Of a stretch of 54,329 nt of DNA, positions 23,380-30,721 are shown one piece after another; the stretch's first letter is position 1; each line of letters opens with the position of its first letter. The notes under the pieces are model-generated. The model worked only from the letters and a program-made list of their open reading frames with translations. It did not search any database and had not been told where the DNA came from. The DNA is from Gammaproteobacteria bacterium (GTDB lineage Bacteria; Pseudomonadota; Gammaproteobacteria; SKWO01), in the NCBI GenBank assembly GCA_007128895.1, contig SKWO01000008.1:1-54329 (forward strand). Direction: 5' to 3'. Both the position numbers and the translations under genes were made by a program.

Positions 23380-24825
23380 TCAGCCGCGCCAGAAGACGAA
23401 GGTGAAGATGACCAGCAGGGTGAAGATCTCCAGTCGCCCGAGGATCATGCTGAAGATGGCGATCCACTTGGTCGTGTCGCCTACCGTGGCGAAGTTACTG
23501 GCCACCTCGCCCAGGCCCGGGCCGAGCAGGTTGAAGGAAGCGACCACGGCACCGATGGCCGACTCCAGGTCGAGGCCGGTGCCCATCATCGCCATGACCA
23601 GGATGAAGAAGGCGAACATGTAGAAGGAGTAGAAGCCCCAGACCGACTTGACCACCTCCTCCGGCACCGGCTTGCCGCCGATCTTGATCGGGTAGATCGC
23701 GCGCGGGTGGACCAGGTTGTGGATCTCGCGTCCGCCCTGCTTGAGCAGCAGCATGATGCGCACCACCTTGATGCCGCCGGCAGTGGAGCCGGCACAGCCG
23801 CCGATGAAGGAGAGGGTGATCAGCAGGAAGGGGACAAAGAGCGGCCACTCGGCAAAGGTGGCGGTGCCGTAGCCGGTGGTGGTGATCACCGAGACGACCT
23901 GAAAGAGCGCCTTGCGCAGGCTCTCGGTCAGGCTATCGTAGGTCGCCGTCAGGGTGAGTACGGCCGTGACCAGCAGCGCTGCACCGAGGATGATCGCGGC
24001 GAAGAAGCGTACCTCAGGATTTTTGAAGTAGGCCAGCGGATTGCGTGAGCGCCAGACGACAAAGTGCAGGGCAAAGTTGAGGGCGCCCAGGAACATGAAG
24101 ACGATCGCGATTGTCTCGATGGCGGCGCTGTTGTAGAAGCCGATCGACTCGTCGTGGGTCGAATAGCCGGCGGTGGCGATGGTGGTGAAACTGTGGCCGA
24201 TCGCATCGAACGGCGTCATACCGGCCAGCCAGTAAGCCACCGCACAGAGTACCGTGAGACTCAGGTACAGGATCCAGAGGACACGGGCGGTGTCGATGAT
24301 GCGCGGGGCGAGCTTGTCTTCCTGCGCCACGCGCGAGGTCTCGGCCCGATAGAGCTGCATGCCACCGACGCCGAGCATCGGCAGTACCGCCACGGCCAGG
24401 ACCACGACACCGAGGCCGCCGAGCCACTGCATCTGCTGGCGGTAGTAGAGAATCGAGCGCGGCAGGTCGTCGATGCCGACGATATTGGTCGCCCCGGTGG
24501 TGGTGAAGCCGGAGACCGACTCGAAGACCGCTGCGGTGAAGTCAAGAAAGCCGCCGTACCAGAACGGGATCGCGCCGGCTAGCCCGAGCACCGACCAGTA
24601 GAGCGCCACCACCAGAAAGCCGTCACGGATGCGCAGCTCCTCCTGGCGATGGCGTACCGGGAGCCACAGCAGCAGCCCCAGCCCCGCCCACACGGCCATG
24701 GTCGTGACAAAGACGGCCGTCTGGTCGTCGGCATACCACAGCGAGACCAGGATGGGCGGAATCAGGGTCACGCTGTAGAGCGCGAGCAGCAGGCCGATGA
24801 TGCGTTGTACGGCGGCGATGCGCAT
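23380..24825 (-). CDS. trkH: Potassium uptake protein TrkH
   Basis: A 481-residue K+ channel subunit with four pore repeats. The selectivity-filter strands are visible: F-T-T-T-G-A-T-N, A-T-A-G-Y-S-T, T-T-T-G-Y-G-T-A and G-C-A-G-S-T-A-G-G-I-K. It works with the NAD-binding regulator TrkA, which is not encoded in this window. Its stop lies 3 nt from the convergent RimK-like gene, and there is no recognisable terminator between them. Confidence 0.95.
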   Translation of the reverse strand: MRIAAVQRIIGLLLALYSVTLIPPILVSLWYADDQTAVFVTTMAVWAGLGLLLWLPVRHRQEELRIRDGFLVVALYWSVLGLAGAIPFWYGGFLDFTAAVFESVSGFTTTGATNIVGIDDLPRSILYYRQQMQWLGGLGVVVLAVAVLPMLGVGGMQLYRAETSRVAQEDKLAPRIIDTARVLWILYLSLTVLCAVAYWLAGMTPFDAIGHSFTTIATAGYSTHDESIGFYNSAAIETIAIVFMFLGALNFALHFVVWRSRNPLAYFKNPEVRFFAAIILGAALLVTAVLTLTATYDSLTESLRKALFQVVSVITTTGYGTATFAEWPLFVPFLLITLSFIGGCAGSTAGGIKVVRIMLLLKQGGREIHNLVHPRAIYPIKIGGKPVPEEVVKSVWGFYSFYMFAFFILVMAMMGTGLDLESAIGAVVASFNLLGPGLGEVASNFATVGDTTKWIAIFSMILGRLEIFTLLVIFTFVFWRG

Positions 24826-24910
24826 GGCGTGGGGTGGTGGCCGGAAAGCTCACCATTCTACGCCGACTGGCCGTTGGCTGCACCTTTTGCGGGGCTGGGA
24901 GATTTCCGGT

Positions 24911-25093
24911 CTAGTCCGGCCAGACGCGGCGGTTGGGCTGCAGGGGGGGGGGTGTCGGCTCCGTGGCTGGCGTTTTGCGCGGGGTAGTGGGGGCCGGCTT
25001 TTTCGCCGTCGGTGCCGCGTCGGTCGGCGGTTTGTTCTGTTCGTCGCGTGCGGCGCGTACCGTGGCGGCGAGCTTGTCCTGAATCTGGCTCAT
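24911..25093 (-). CDS. 60-aa disordered ParA partner (McdB-like)
   Basis: The start ATG directly follows the stop of the parA gene (TAAATG), so translation is coupled. The protein has a short basic amphipathic start (S-Q-I-Q-D-K-L-A-A-T-V-R-A-A), a Pro/Ala/Thr/Lys-rich disordered middle and a C-terminal R-R-V-W-P-D. Small disordered proteins with a C-terminal tryptophan next to a ParA ATPase are the hallmark of McdB-type adaptors that position carboxysomes. No carboxysome gene is in the window, so the cargo is unknown. Reality of the gene rests on coupling and composition. Confidence 0.65.
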   Translation of the reverse strand: MSQIQDKLAATVRAARDEQNKPPTDAAPTAKKPAPTTPRKTPATEPTPPPLQPNRRVWPD

Positions 25094-25726
25094 TTAGAGA
25101 ATCTCCTTGATCATGATCTCAATTTCCTGGGCTGCAGAGGCACCTGGGCGCCCCAGGTCGAAGACCGAGCAGCCCTCCAGGGCGCTGCGGCGGTAGATGG
25201 CGCGGCGGCGCATGTAGCTGGTCAGCGCCGGGATCTCGATTTCGCCCAAGGCATGCTGCATCGCGTTGGTCAGGGCGCTGCGCGGTTCGACCTGGTTGAC
25301 CACGATGAATGGGCGCAGGCTGGGGTTGTGCATGCGGGCATCGTCCAGGCCGCGGATCATGCGCACACTGCCCCAGAGGTCGATGGGCGAGGGCAGGACC
25401 GGGATCAGCACGATGTCGGCGCTGCCGAGCGCGGCACGGATCGTTCCACCTTCCAGGGTGGGTGGGCAGTCGATGACCAGGTGTTCATAGTCCCGGCGCA
25501 GCGCCTTGAGCTCGCGCTCAAGGGGGCCGGCGATGGCAAAGACCGAGGCGGGAAAGGGGCGCTCTTCGGGGGCCATGCGGGCCCACTGGCCGGCTGAGCC
25601 TTGCGGGTCGGCATCCACGACCAGGGTGCGGCCACGTCTGGCCAGCCCGGCGGCCAGGTTCATGGCCAAGGTGGTCTTCCCGGTCCCCCCTTTCTGATTG
25701 ACGACCGCAATGACCTGTGACGACAC
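25094..25726 (-). CDS. ParA/MinD-family ATPase
   Basis: A 210-residue Walker-type positioning ATPase. It opens Q-V-I-A-V-V-N-Q-K-G-G-T-G-K-T-T, the deviant Walker A with the signature lysine, followed by V-V-D-A-D-P-Q-G-S and the Walker B-like V-I-D-C-P-P. There is no N-terminal DNA-binding HTH, so it is the short form found with orphan ParA or McdA rather than plasmid ParA with its own operator. GTG 25726 is the only sensible start. No parB is nearby; the partner is the coupled 60-aa protein. Divergent from the peptide ABC operon (129 nt gap). Confidence 0.92.
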   Translation of the reverse strand: MSSQVIAVVNQKGGTGKTTLAMNLAAGLARRGRTLVVDADPQGSAGQWARMAPEERPFPASVFAIAGPLERELKALRRDYEHLVIDCPPTLEGGTIRAALGSADIVLIPVLPSPIDLWGSVRMIRGLDDARMHNPSLRPFIVVNQVEPRSALTNAMQHALGEIEIPALTSYMRRRAIYRRSALEGCSVFDLGRPGASAAQEIEIMIKEIL

Positions 25727-25750
25727 ACATTCCCCCTGGGCAGGCGCATT

Positions 25751-25762
25751 GAAAATGATAAT
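25751..25762. promoter_or_regulatory. Fur-box-like hexamers between parA and the ABC operon
   Basis: GAAAAT (25751-25756) and GATAAT (25757-25762) are two adjacent hexamers close to the GATAAT units of a Fur box; the third hexamer (GGTCGC) does not match. Iron control of either gene is therefore only a weak suggestion. Confidence 0.25.
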
Positions 25763-25855
25763 GGTCGCAGGATATCCCCTCCGCGTTTTATTCGTCAATT
25801 GGAAAGGCGGTCGTGCTAGGATTGGCCGAGTGATACGACGCTGTCGAAAGGATTC

Positions 25856-28324
25856 ATGAAGAGATCGTTGAGCCGCCTGGTTGGGCCCATGCTGCTGTCT
25901 GTAGGGCTGCTGTCTGCAGGGGGCACCACGGCTGCCCTGGCCGAGCCGTTCGAGGGCTCTCAGGGCGGGGCATTGGTCGATGAGGTGGTCTTTACCCGGG
26001 TGCAGGATGCCGGGCAGATCCCGCGTCTGATCGACGGCGGCTCCCACCACCTCTTCGCCCACGGCAGCACCAGCGTGGCCTTGCTGCGCCAGTTGCGCGA
26101 CAGTCCGCGCGCCGGTTACGACCTCTCCTGGGGCACGGCGACCGATCTGCGCCTGAATACCGCCGGGCCGATTCTGAGCGACGGTCGTCTCGACCCCGTT
26201 CACGCCCCGGAGATCCGCGAGGCGCTGAACTGGTTGATCGATCGCCACCATATCGCCGATGAGCTCTACGGCGGGCTGGCCGTGCCGCGCTTGTTGCCGA
26301 TTGGCAACGCCTTTCCCGATTACGCCCGGCTGGCCCCGGTGGTGCGCGAGCTGGAGCAGTACTACCGCTACGATCCGGCGCGTGCGCGCGCGGCGATCGA
26401 GACGGGTATGCGACGGCTGGGGGCCGAGCGGCGGGGCGCGACTTGGTACCACGCGGGCGAGCCGGTGCGGATCATCGCGATCATTCGCACCGAGACCGAG
26501 CGCCGTCGCCTCGGTGACTACGTGGCCGACCGGTTGGCGGCCGAGGGCTTTGTGGTCGAGCGCATCTACCGCAACGTGGCCGAGTCGTCGCGCATCTGGC
26601 TCGGCACCGACCCGCTGGATGGCGCGTGGAACCTCTTCTTGGGCGCGTGGATGGCGACGCGCATCGTGCGCGATCAGGCCGACAACCTGAGTTTCTACTA
26701 CACGCGCCGTGGTCGGCCGGATAGCTGGTGGCAGGCCTTTGATCCCGACCCTGAGTTCGACGCCCTGGCGGCGCGGCTGGAAAATCGCGACTACGCCGAC
26801 TGGGAGGAGCGCCAGCGCCTGATGGCGCGCGGACTGGCGATGGCACTGAAGGAGTCGACCAATGTCTGGACGGTCGGGCAGCTGAATGTCTGGCCACGTG
26901 CCGCCAACGTCGCGCTGGCGGTCGATCTGGCCGGCGGCGTGGCCGGTTCGGCGTTGTGGCCCTACACCCTGCGCTTCACCGATCGCCCGGGTGGGCGCGT
27001 GGTTGTCGGTAGCCCGAGTCTGCTCACCGCGCCCTGGAATCCGGTGGCCGGCAGCCAGTGGATCTATGATCAGATGATCACCCGTGCGCTGAACGACCCG
27101 CTGCTGCTGCCTGACCCATACACCGGCCTCTTTTGGCCGCAGCGCATCGCCACGGCCGAGGTGACGGTCGAGCAGGGCGCGCCGGTGGTTCGCAACCACG
27201 ACTGGCTCGCCCTCGACTTTGCCGAACGGATCCCGGTGGCCGATGACGCCTGGATCGACTGGGATGCCAAGGCTGAACGCTTCATCACCGTGGCCGAACG
27301 TTATCCGGACGGCTTGCAGGCGCGCAGTCGGGTACGCATCACCTTCGAGGCCGATTTCTGGCAGCGGCGCTGGCACGACGGCTCGCCGCTCTCGCCGGCC
27401 GATCTGCTCTTGCCGATGATCCTGACCTTCGATCGGGGCGACGAGGCAAGCCCGCTCCTCGATCCCGCCCATCGGCCGGCACTGGATGCCTTTCGTCACC
27501 ACTTTCGTGGCTGGCGCATCGTCTCCGAGCAGCCACTGGTGGTTGAGGTCTACAGCGATCAGATCCACCCCGATGCCGAGACCATGGTCGCCGCCCGCGC
27601 ACCGTCGCTGCTGCCGTGGCACCTCATCGCCCTGGCCATCGAAGCCGAACGGGAGGGGAGTCTCGCCTTCTCGTCCAACAAGGCCGACCGCATCGGGGCG
27701 GAGTGGCTGAGCCTGGCCAGTGGGCCGAGCCTGCCGGTGCTGCGTAGGCAATTGGTGCGGGCGCAGGCGGAGGGGATCGTGCCGTACCCCCGTGCGCTGG
27801 CGCCGCGATTGGCGAGCGATGAGGTGGCGACCCGCTATGACGCCCTCGACCGTTGGCAGCGTGAACGCGGCCACTTCTATGTCGGCAACGGGCCGTTCAT
27901 GCTGCACCGCGTCCACCCGGTCGAAGGCAGCGTGGTGCTGCGGCGCAATCCGGCCCACCCCGACCCGGCACAGCGCTGGCTGCGCTTTACCGCACCGGCG
28001 ATTCCTGAGCCGCTACTGCAGGGGCCGTTGCTGGTCGAGCGCGGCGAGGCGGCCACCTTTACCTTGTCCGTTACCCACGACGGCACCCCGTATCCGCACT
28101 CGGCGATCGAGCGGATCGACTGGCTGCTCTTCGACAGCCACTATCGGTTGGTGGCGCACGGCAGTGCTGTGCCGCAGACCGACGGGCAGTGGCGCATCGA
28201 CCTAGCGGCCGAGCAGCTGGCCGCACTCGGTACCGGCGCCAACACGCTGGAGGTCGCCGTGACCAGCCACGCGGTCGCCCTGCCGGCCTTCGCCGCTCAC
28301 CACTTTGCCACGGTGCTGGAATGA
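25856..28324 (+). CDS. Peptide ABC transporter substrate-binding protein, apparently circularly permuted
   Basis: An 822-residue periplasmic protein with a signal peptide (about 1-29, A-L-A before E). The family-5 (DppA/OppA) motifs appear in swapped order. Residues 40-375 match the usual second half (V-D-E-V-V-F, then E-I-R-E-A-L-N-W-L-I-D-R). Residues 380-705 match the usual first half (R-V-V-V-G-S-P, N-P-V-A-G-S, W-H-D-G-S-P-L-S-P-A-D, G-N-G-P-F-M-L, R-N-P). Residues 725-822 are an added beta-rich domain. It captures peptides or similar ligands for the two permeases that follow; the ligand is unknown. Its stop overlaps the next start (ATGA). Confidence 0.85.
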   Translation: MKRSLSRLVGPMLLSVGLLSAGGTTAALAEPFEGSQGGALVDEVVFTRVQDAGQIPRLIDGGSHHLFAHGSTSVALLRQLRDSPRAGYDLSWGTATDLRLNTAGPILSDGRLDPVHAPEIREALNWLIDRHHIADELYGGLAVPRLLPIGNAFPDYARLAPVVRELEQYYRYDPARARAAIETGMRRLGAERRGATWYHAGEPVRIIAIIRTETERRRLGDYVADRLAAEGFVVERIYRNVAESSRIWLGTDPLDGAWNLFLGAWMATRIVRDQADNLSFYYTRRGRPDSWWQAFDPDPEFDALAARLENRDYADWEERQRLMARGLAMALKESTNVWTVGQLNVWPRAANVALAVDLAGGVAGSALWPYTLRFTDRPGGRVVVGSPSLLTAPWNPVAGSQWIYDQMITRALNDPLLLPDPYTGLFWPQRIATAEVTVEQGAPVVRNHDWLALDFAERIPVADDAWIDWDAKAERFITVAERYPDGLQARSRVRITFEADFWQRRWHDGSPLSPADLLLPMILTFDRGDEASPLLDPAHRPALDAFRHHFRGWRIVSEQPLVVEVYSDQIHPDAETMVAARAPSLLPWHLIALAIEAEREGSLAFSSNKADRIGAEWLSLASGPSLPVLRRQLVRAQAEGIVPYPRALAPRLASDEVATRYDALDRWQRERGHFYVGNGPFMLHRVHPVEGSVVLRRNPAHPDPAQRWLRFTAPAIPEPLLQGPLLVERGEAATFTLSVTHDGTPYPHSAIERIDWLLFDSHYRLVAHGSAVPQTDGQWRIDLAAEQLAALGTGANTLEVAVTSHAVALPAFAAHHFATVLE

Positions 28325-29397
28325 AGCGCGAATGGTACCCGCTGTTTCTGCACCTGTCGCGCCGCGTGGTGGTGCTGCTGCTGACGGTGCTGGCCGGGGT
28401 CTATCTGACCATCCTGATCGCCAACATGGGAGGGCGGGTTGATGATCTGCGCCTGATGCAGATCCGCGGCGAGATCGCCGAGTCGGTGCGCGAGGACGCC
28501 GCCTTTCGCGAGATGGCCAGCAGTGAACGCAATGCGCTGATCGAGCAGCGCGTGGCGCTGGAGGTCGAGCGGCTCGGCCTCGACCGCCCCTTCATCGTGC
28601 GCAGCTTTGGCTACCTGCAGCGGGCGATGCTGCTCGATCTGGGGCGCGCCGAGCAGATGCACAGCGACAGCGGTTCGCGCAGCGTGCGCGCGATCATCAC
28701 CGAGCGCCTACCTGCGACGCTGCTGCTCTTCGGTACTGCCAACCTGCTGCTCTTTGCCATCTCGGTCTGGCTGGCGCTGCGCCTGTCGCGTCGCTACGGC
28801 TCGCTGCTCGACCGCAGCGTGGTCGGGCTGGCACCGACCTCGGCGGCCCCGGCGTGGTTCTACGGCATGTTTCTGATCCTGCTCTTCGCCTTTATCGCGC
28901 CGGTGCTGCCGCCCGGTGGCATGGTGGCGACGCCACCACCGGAGGGACGGCTGGCGTGGCTGGGCAGCCTGCTGCAGCACATGGCGCTGCCGTTGATGGC
29001 GATCCTGCTCTCCCAACTCTTCGTCTCGATCTACGCCTGGCGCACCTACTTTCTGATTCACGCCGGCGAGGACTACGTCGAGATGGCCCGCGCCAAGGGG
29101 TTGCCGGAGCGCCTGATCGAGCGGCGCTACATCCTGCGTCCGGCGTTGCCGCCGATCCTGACCAGCCTGCTGCTGATGCTGATCTCGCTCTGGAGCGGCT
29201 CGATCATCCTGGAGCAGGTCTTCAACTGGCCGGGGCTGGGTACGCTGCTCTTCGCCGCCATCGGCATGAACGACACGCCGGTGGTGATCGGCTCCGTGGT
29301 GATCTTTGCCTACCTGCTGGCGGCGACGGTGCTGCTGCTCGATCTGGCCTATGCCGCGCTCGATCCGCGCGTGCGCATCGGCGGGGCGGCGCGATGA
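28321..29397 (+). CDS. Peptide ABC transporter permease (DppB/OppB type)
   Basis: A 358-residue inner-membrane permease. The first helix near 20-35 is followed by a periplasmic loop of about 80 residues, helices, and the EAA loop V-E-M-A-R-A-K-G-L-P-E-R that docks on the ATPase, ending in the conserved D-P-R-V-R-I-G tail. ATG 28321 overlaps the binding-protein stop (ATGA) and its own stop overlaps the next permease, so the operon is tightly coupled. It would form a heterodimer with the next gene product. Confidence 0.92.
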   Translation: MKREWYPLFLHLSRRVVVLLLTVLAGVYLTILIANMGGRVDDLRLMQIRGEIAESVREDAAFREMASSERNALIEQRVALEVERLGLDRPFIVRSFGYLQRAMLLDLGRAEQMHSDSGSRSVRAIITERLPATLLLFGTANLLLFAISVWLALRLSRRYGSLLDRSVVGLAPTSAAPAWFYGMFLILLFAFIAPVLPPGGMVATPPPEGRLAWLGSLLQHMALPLMAILLSQLFVSIYAWRTYFLIHAGEDYVEMARAKGLPERLIERRYILRPALPPILTSLLLMLISLWSGSIILEQVFNWPGLGTLLFAAIGMNDTPVVIGSVVIFAYLLAATVLLLDLAYAALDPRVRIGGAAR

Positions 29398-30719
29398 GTA
29401 TCTGGCGCGAACGCGGGCGCCGTCTACTGCGCTACCCCTCGGCGGTGGCCGGGCTGGCGTTGGTGGCACTGCTGATCGCGATCTCCCTCTACACGGTGGT
29501 CGCCATCCCGTACACGACGGCAGTGGAGCAGTGGCGGGGCGGCGAGGCGTGGCGCTTCCATCCGGTCAATGCTTCACCGGTGTGGCTCGACCGCCTGCGC
29601 GGTGGTCACAGTGCGCGCACGATCCATGTCCAGGGCGGGGAGGTCGAGACGGTACGCACCTTCGCCGGTGGGCACCAGCAGCGCCAGCGTCTGGTCTTCC
29701 ATTACCGCTACGATGGCTTCCCGAATGAGATCAACCTCTTTCTTGCGGCTTCCGGTGTCAGTGGCGAGCCCTTTGTCAACCTGACCTGGCAAAGACCGGA
29801 TGGGAGTGAGGTGGCGTTGGGTAACCATCGCGTCAGTGGTCATGTGCGGGTCGCCCTGTCGCAGGACTGGGCGCTGGAGCGCCGTCTGGAGCAGCCAGCC
29901 CACGTCGGCCTGCTGCAGGTGCCGGATGCAGCCGAGCCCAAGCCGCTACACGGGCAATACACGCTGCTCATCGATAGCGTTCTCTTCGGTGATGGCGCCG
30001 AGCTGGCGGCCGACCTGGTCCTGTACGGGCGCGTCCACGGCCTGGCCGGCACCGACCACCAGCGCCGCGACCTGCTCCTGGCACTGCTCTGGGGCACGCC
30101 GGTGGCACTCGCCTTCGGTCTGCTCGCTGCAGCCGGTACCACCGTCACCACTCTGATCATCGCCGCCGCCGGGGTCTGGTACGGCGGGCGCGTCGATGCG
30201 ACCATCCAGCGCCTGACCGAGATCAACATGATCCTGCCGCTGCTGCCGATCCTGGTCATGATCGGCACCCTCTACTCCACCAGCATCTGGCTGATGCTCG
30301 GGGTTGTCGTCGCCCTTGGGCTTTTCAGCGCCAGCATCAAGATGTACCGCGCCATGCTATTGCCGCTCCGCGAAGCGCCGTGGGTCGAGGCGGCGCGCGC
30401 CTACGGCGCGAGCGATGCGCGCATCATTCTGCGCTATCTGGTGCCGCGCCTGCTGCCGGTGCTGATCCCGACCCTGGTCACCCTGATCCCGGCCTTCGTC
30501 TTCCTCGAGGCGTCGCTGGCGGTGCTCGGCCTGGGCGACCCGCTGCTGCCGACCTGGGGCAAGGTCCTCAACGATGCACGCGAGCAGAGCGCGCTCTACT
30601 TCGGCCACTACTACTGGATCGTCGGCCCCGCCGCCCTGCTGCTACTGACCGGGCTCGGCTTTGCCATGCTCGGCTTTGCCCTCGACCGCGTCTTCAACCC
30701 ACGGCTGCGGGGGCGGTGA
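29394..30719 (+). CDS. Peptide ABC transporter permease (DppC/OppC type) with large periplasmic insert
   Basis: A 441-residue permease, about 140 residues longer than usual. After helix 1 (about 19-40) there is an insert at about 45-215 rich in beta-type sequence (H-Y-R-Y-D-G-F-P-N-E-I-N-L-F, then F-V-N-L-T-W-Q-R-P-D-G-S). The canonical G-T-D-x-x-x-R-D motif follows (G-T-D-H-Q-R-R-D, lacking the usual Gly), then the helices and the EAA loop V-E-A-A-R-A-Y-G-A. The insert presumably contacts the unusual binding protein. ATG 29394 overlaps the previous stop by ATGA. Confidence 0.9.
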   Translation: MSIWRERGRRLLRYPSAVAGLALVALLIAISLYTVVAIPYTTAVEQWRGGEAWRFHPVNASPVWLDRLRGGHSARTIHVQGGEVETVRTFAGGHQQRQRLVFHYRYDGFPNEINLFLAASGVSGEPFVNLTWQRPDGSEVALGNHRVSGHVRVALSQDWALERRLEQPAHVGLLQVPDAAEPKPLHGQYTLLIDSVLFGDGAELAADLVLYGRVHGLAGTDHQRRDLLLALLWGTPVALAFGLLAAAGTTVTTLIIAAAGVWYGGRVDATIQRLTEINMILPLLPILVMIGTLYSTSIWLMLGVVVALGLFSASIKMYRAMLLPLREAPWVEAARAYGASDARIILRYLVPRLLPVLIPTLVTLIPAFVFLEASLAVLGLGDPLLPTWGKVLNDAREQSALYFGHYYWIVGPAALLLLTGLGFAMLGFALDRVFNPRLRGR

Positions 30720-30721
30720 GC

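Noticed and set aside
25727-27958. Very long minus-strand frame extending parA through the ABC binding-protein gene
   Set aside because: It is antisense to a gene with clear family motifs and a signal peptide; its composition (Arg/His/Gln/Pro-rich) is that of a high-GC shadow frame. The ParA motifs begin only after GTG 25726.
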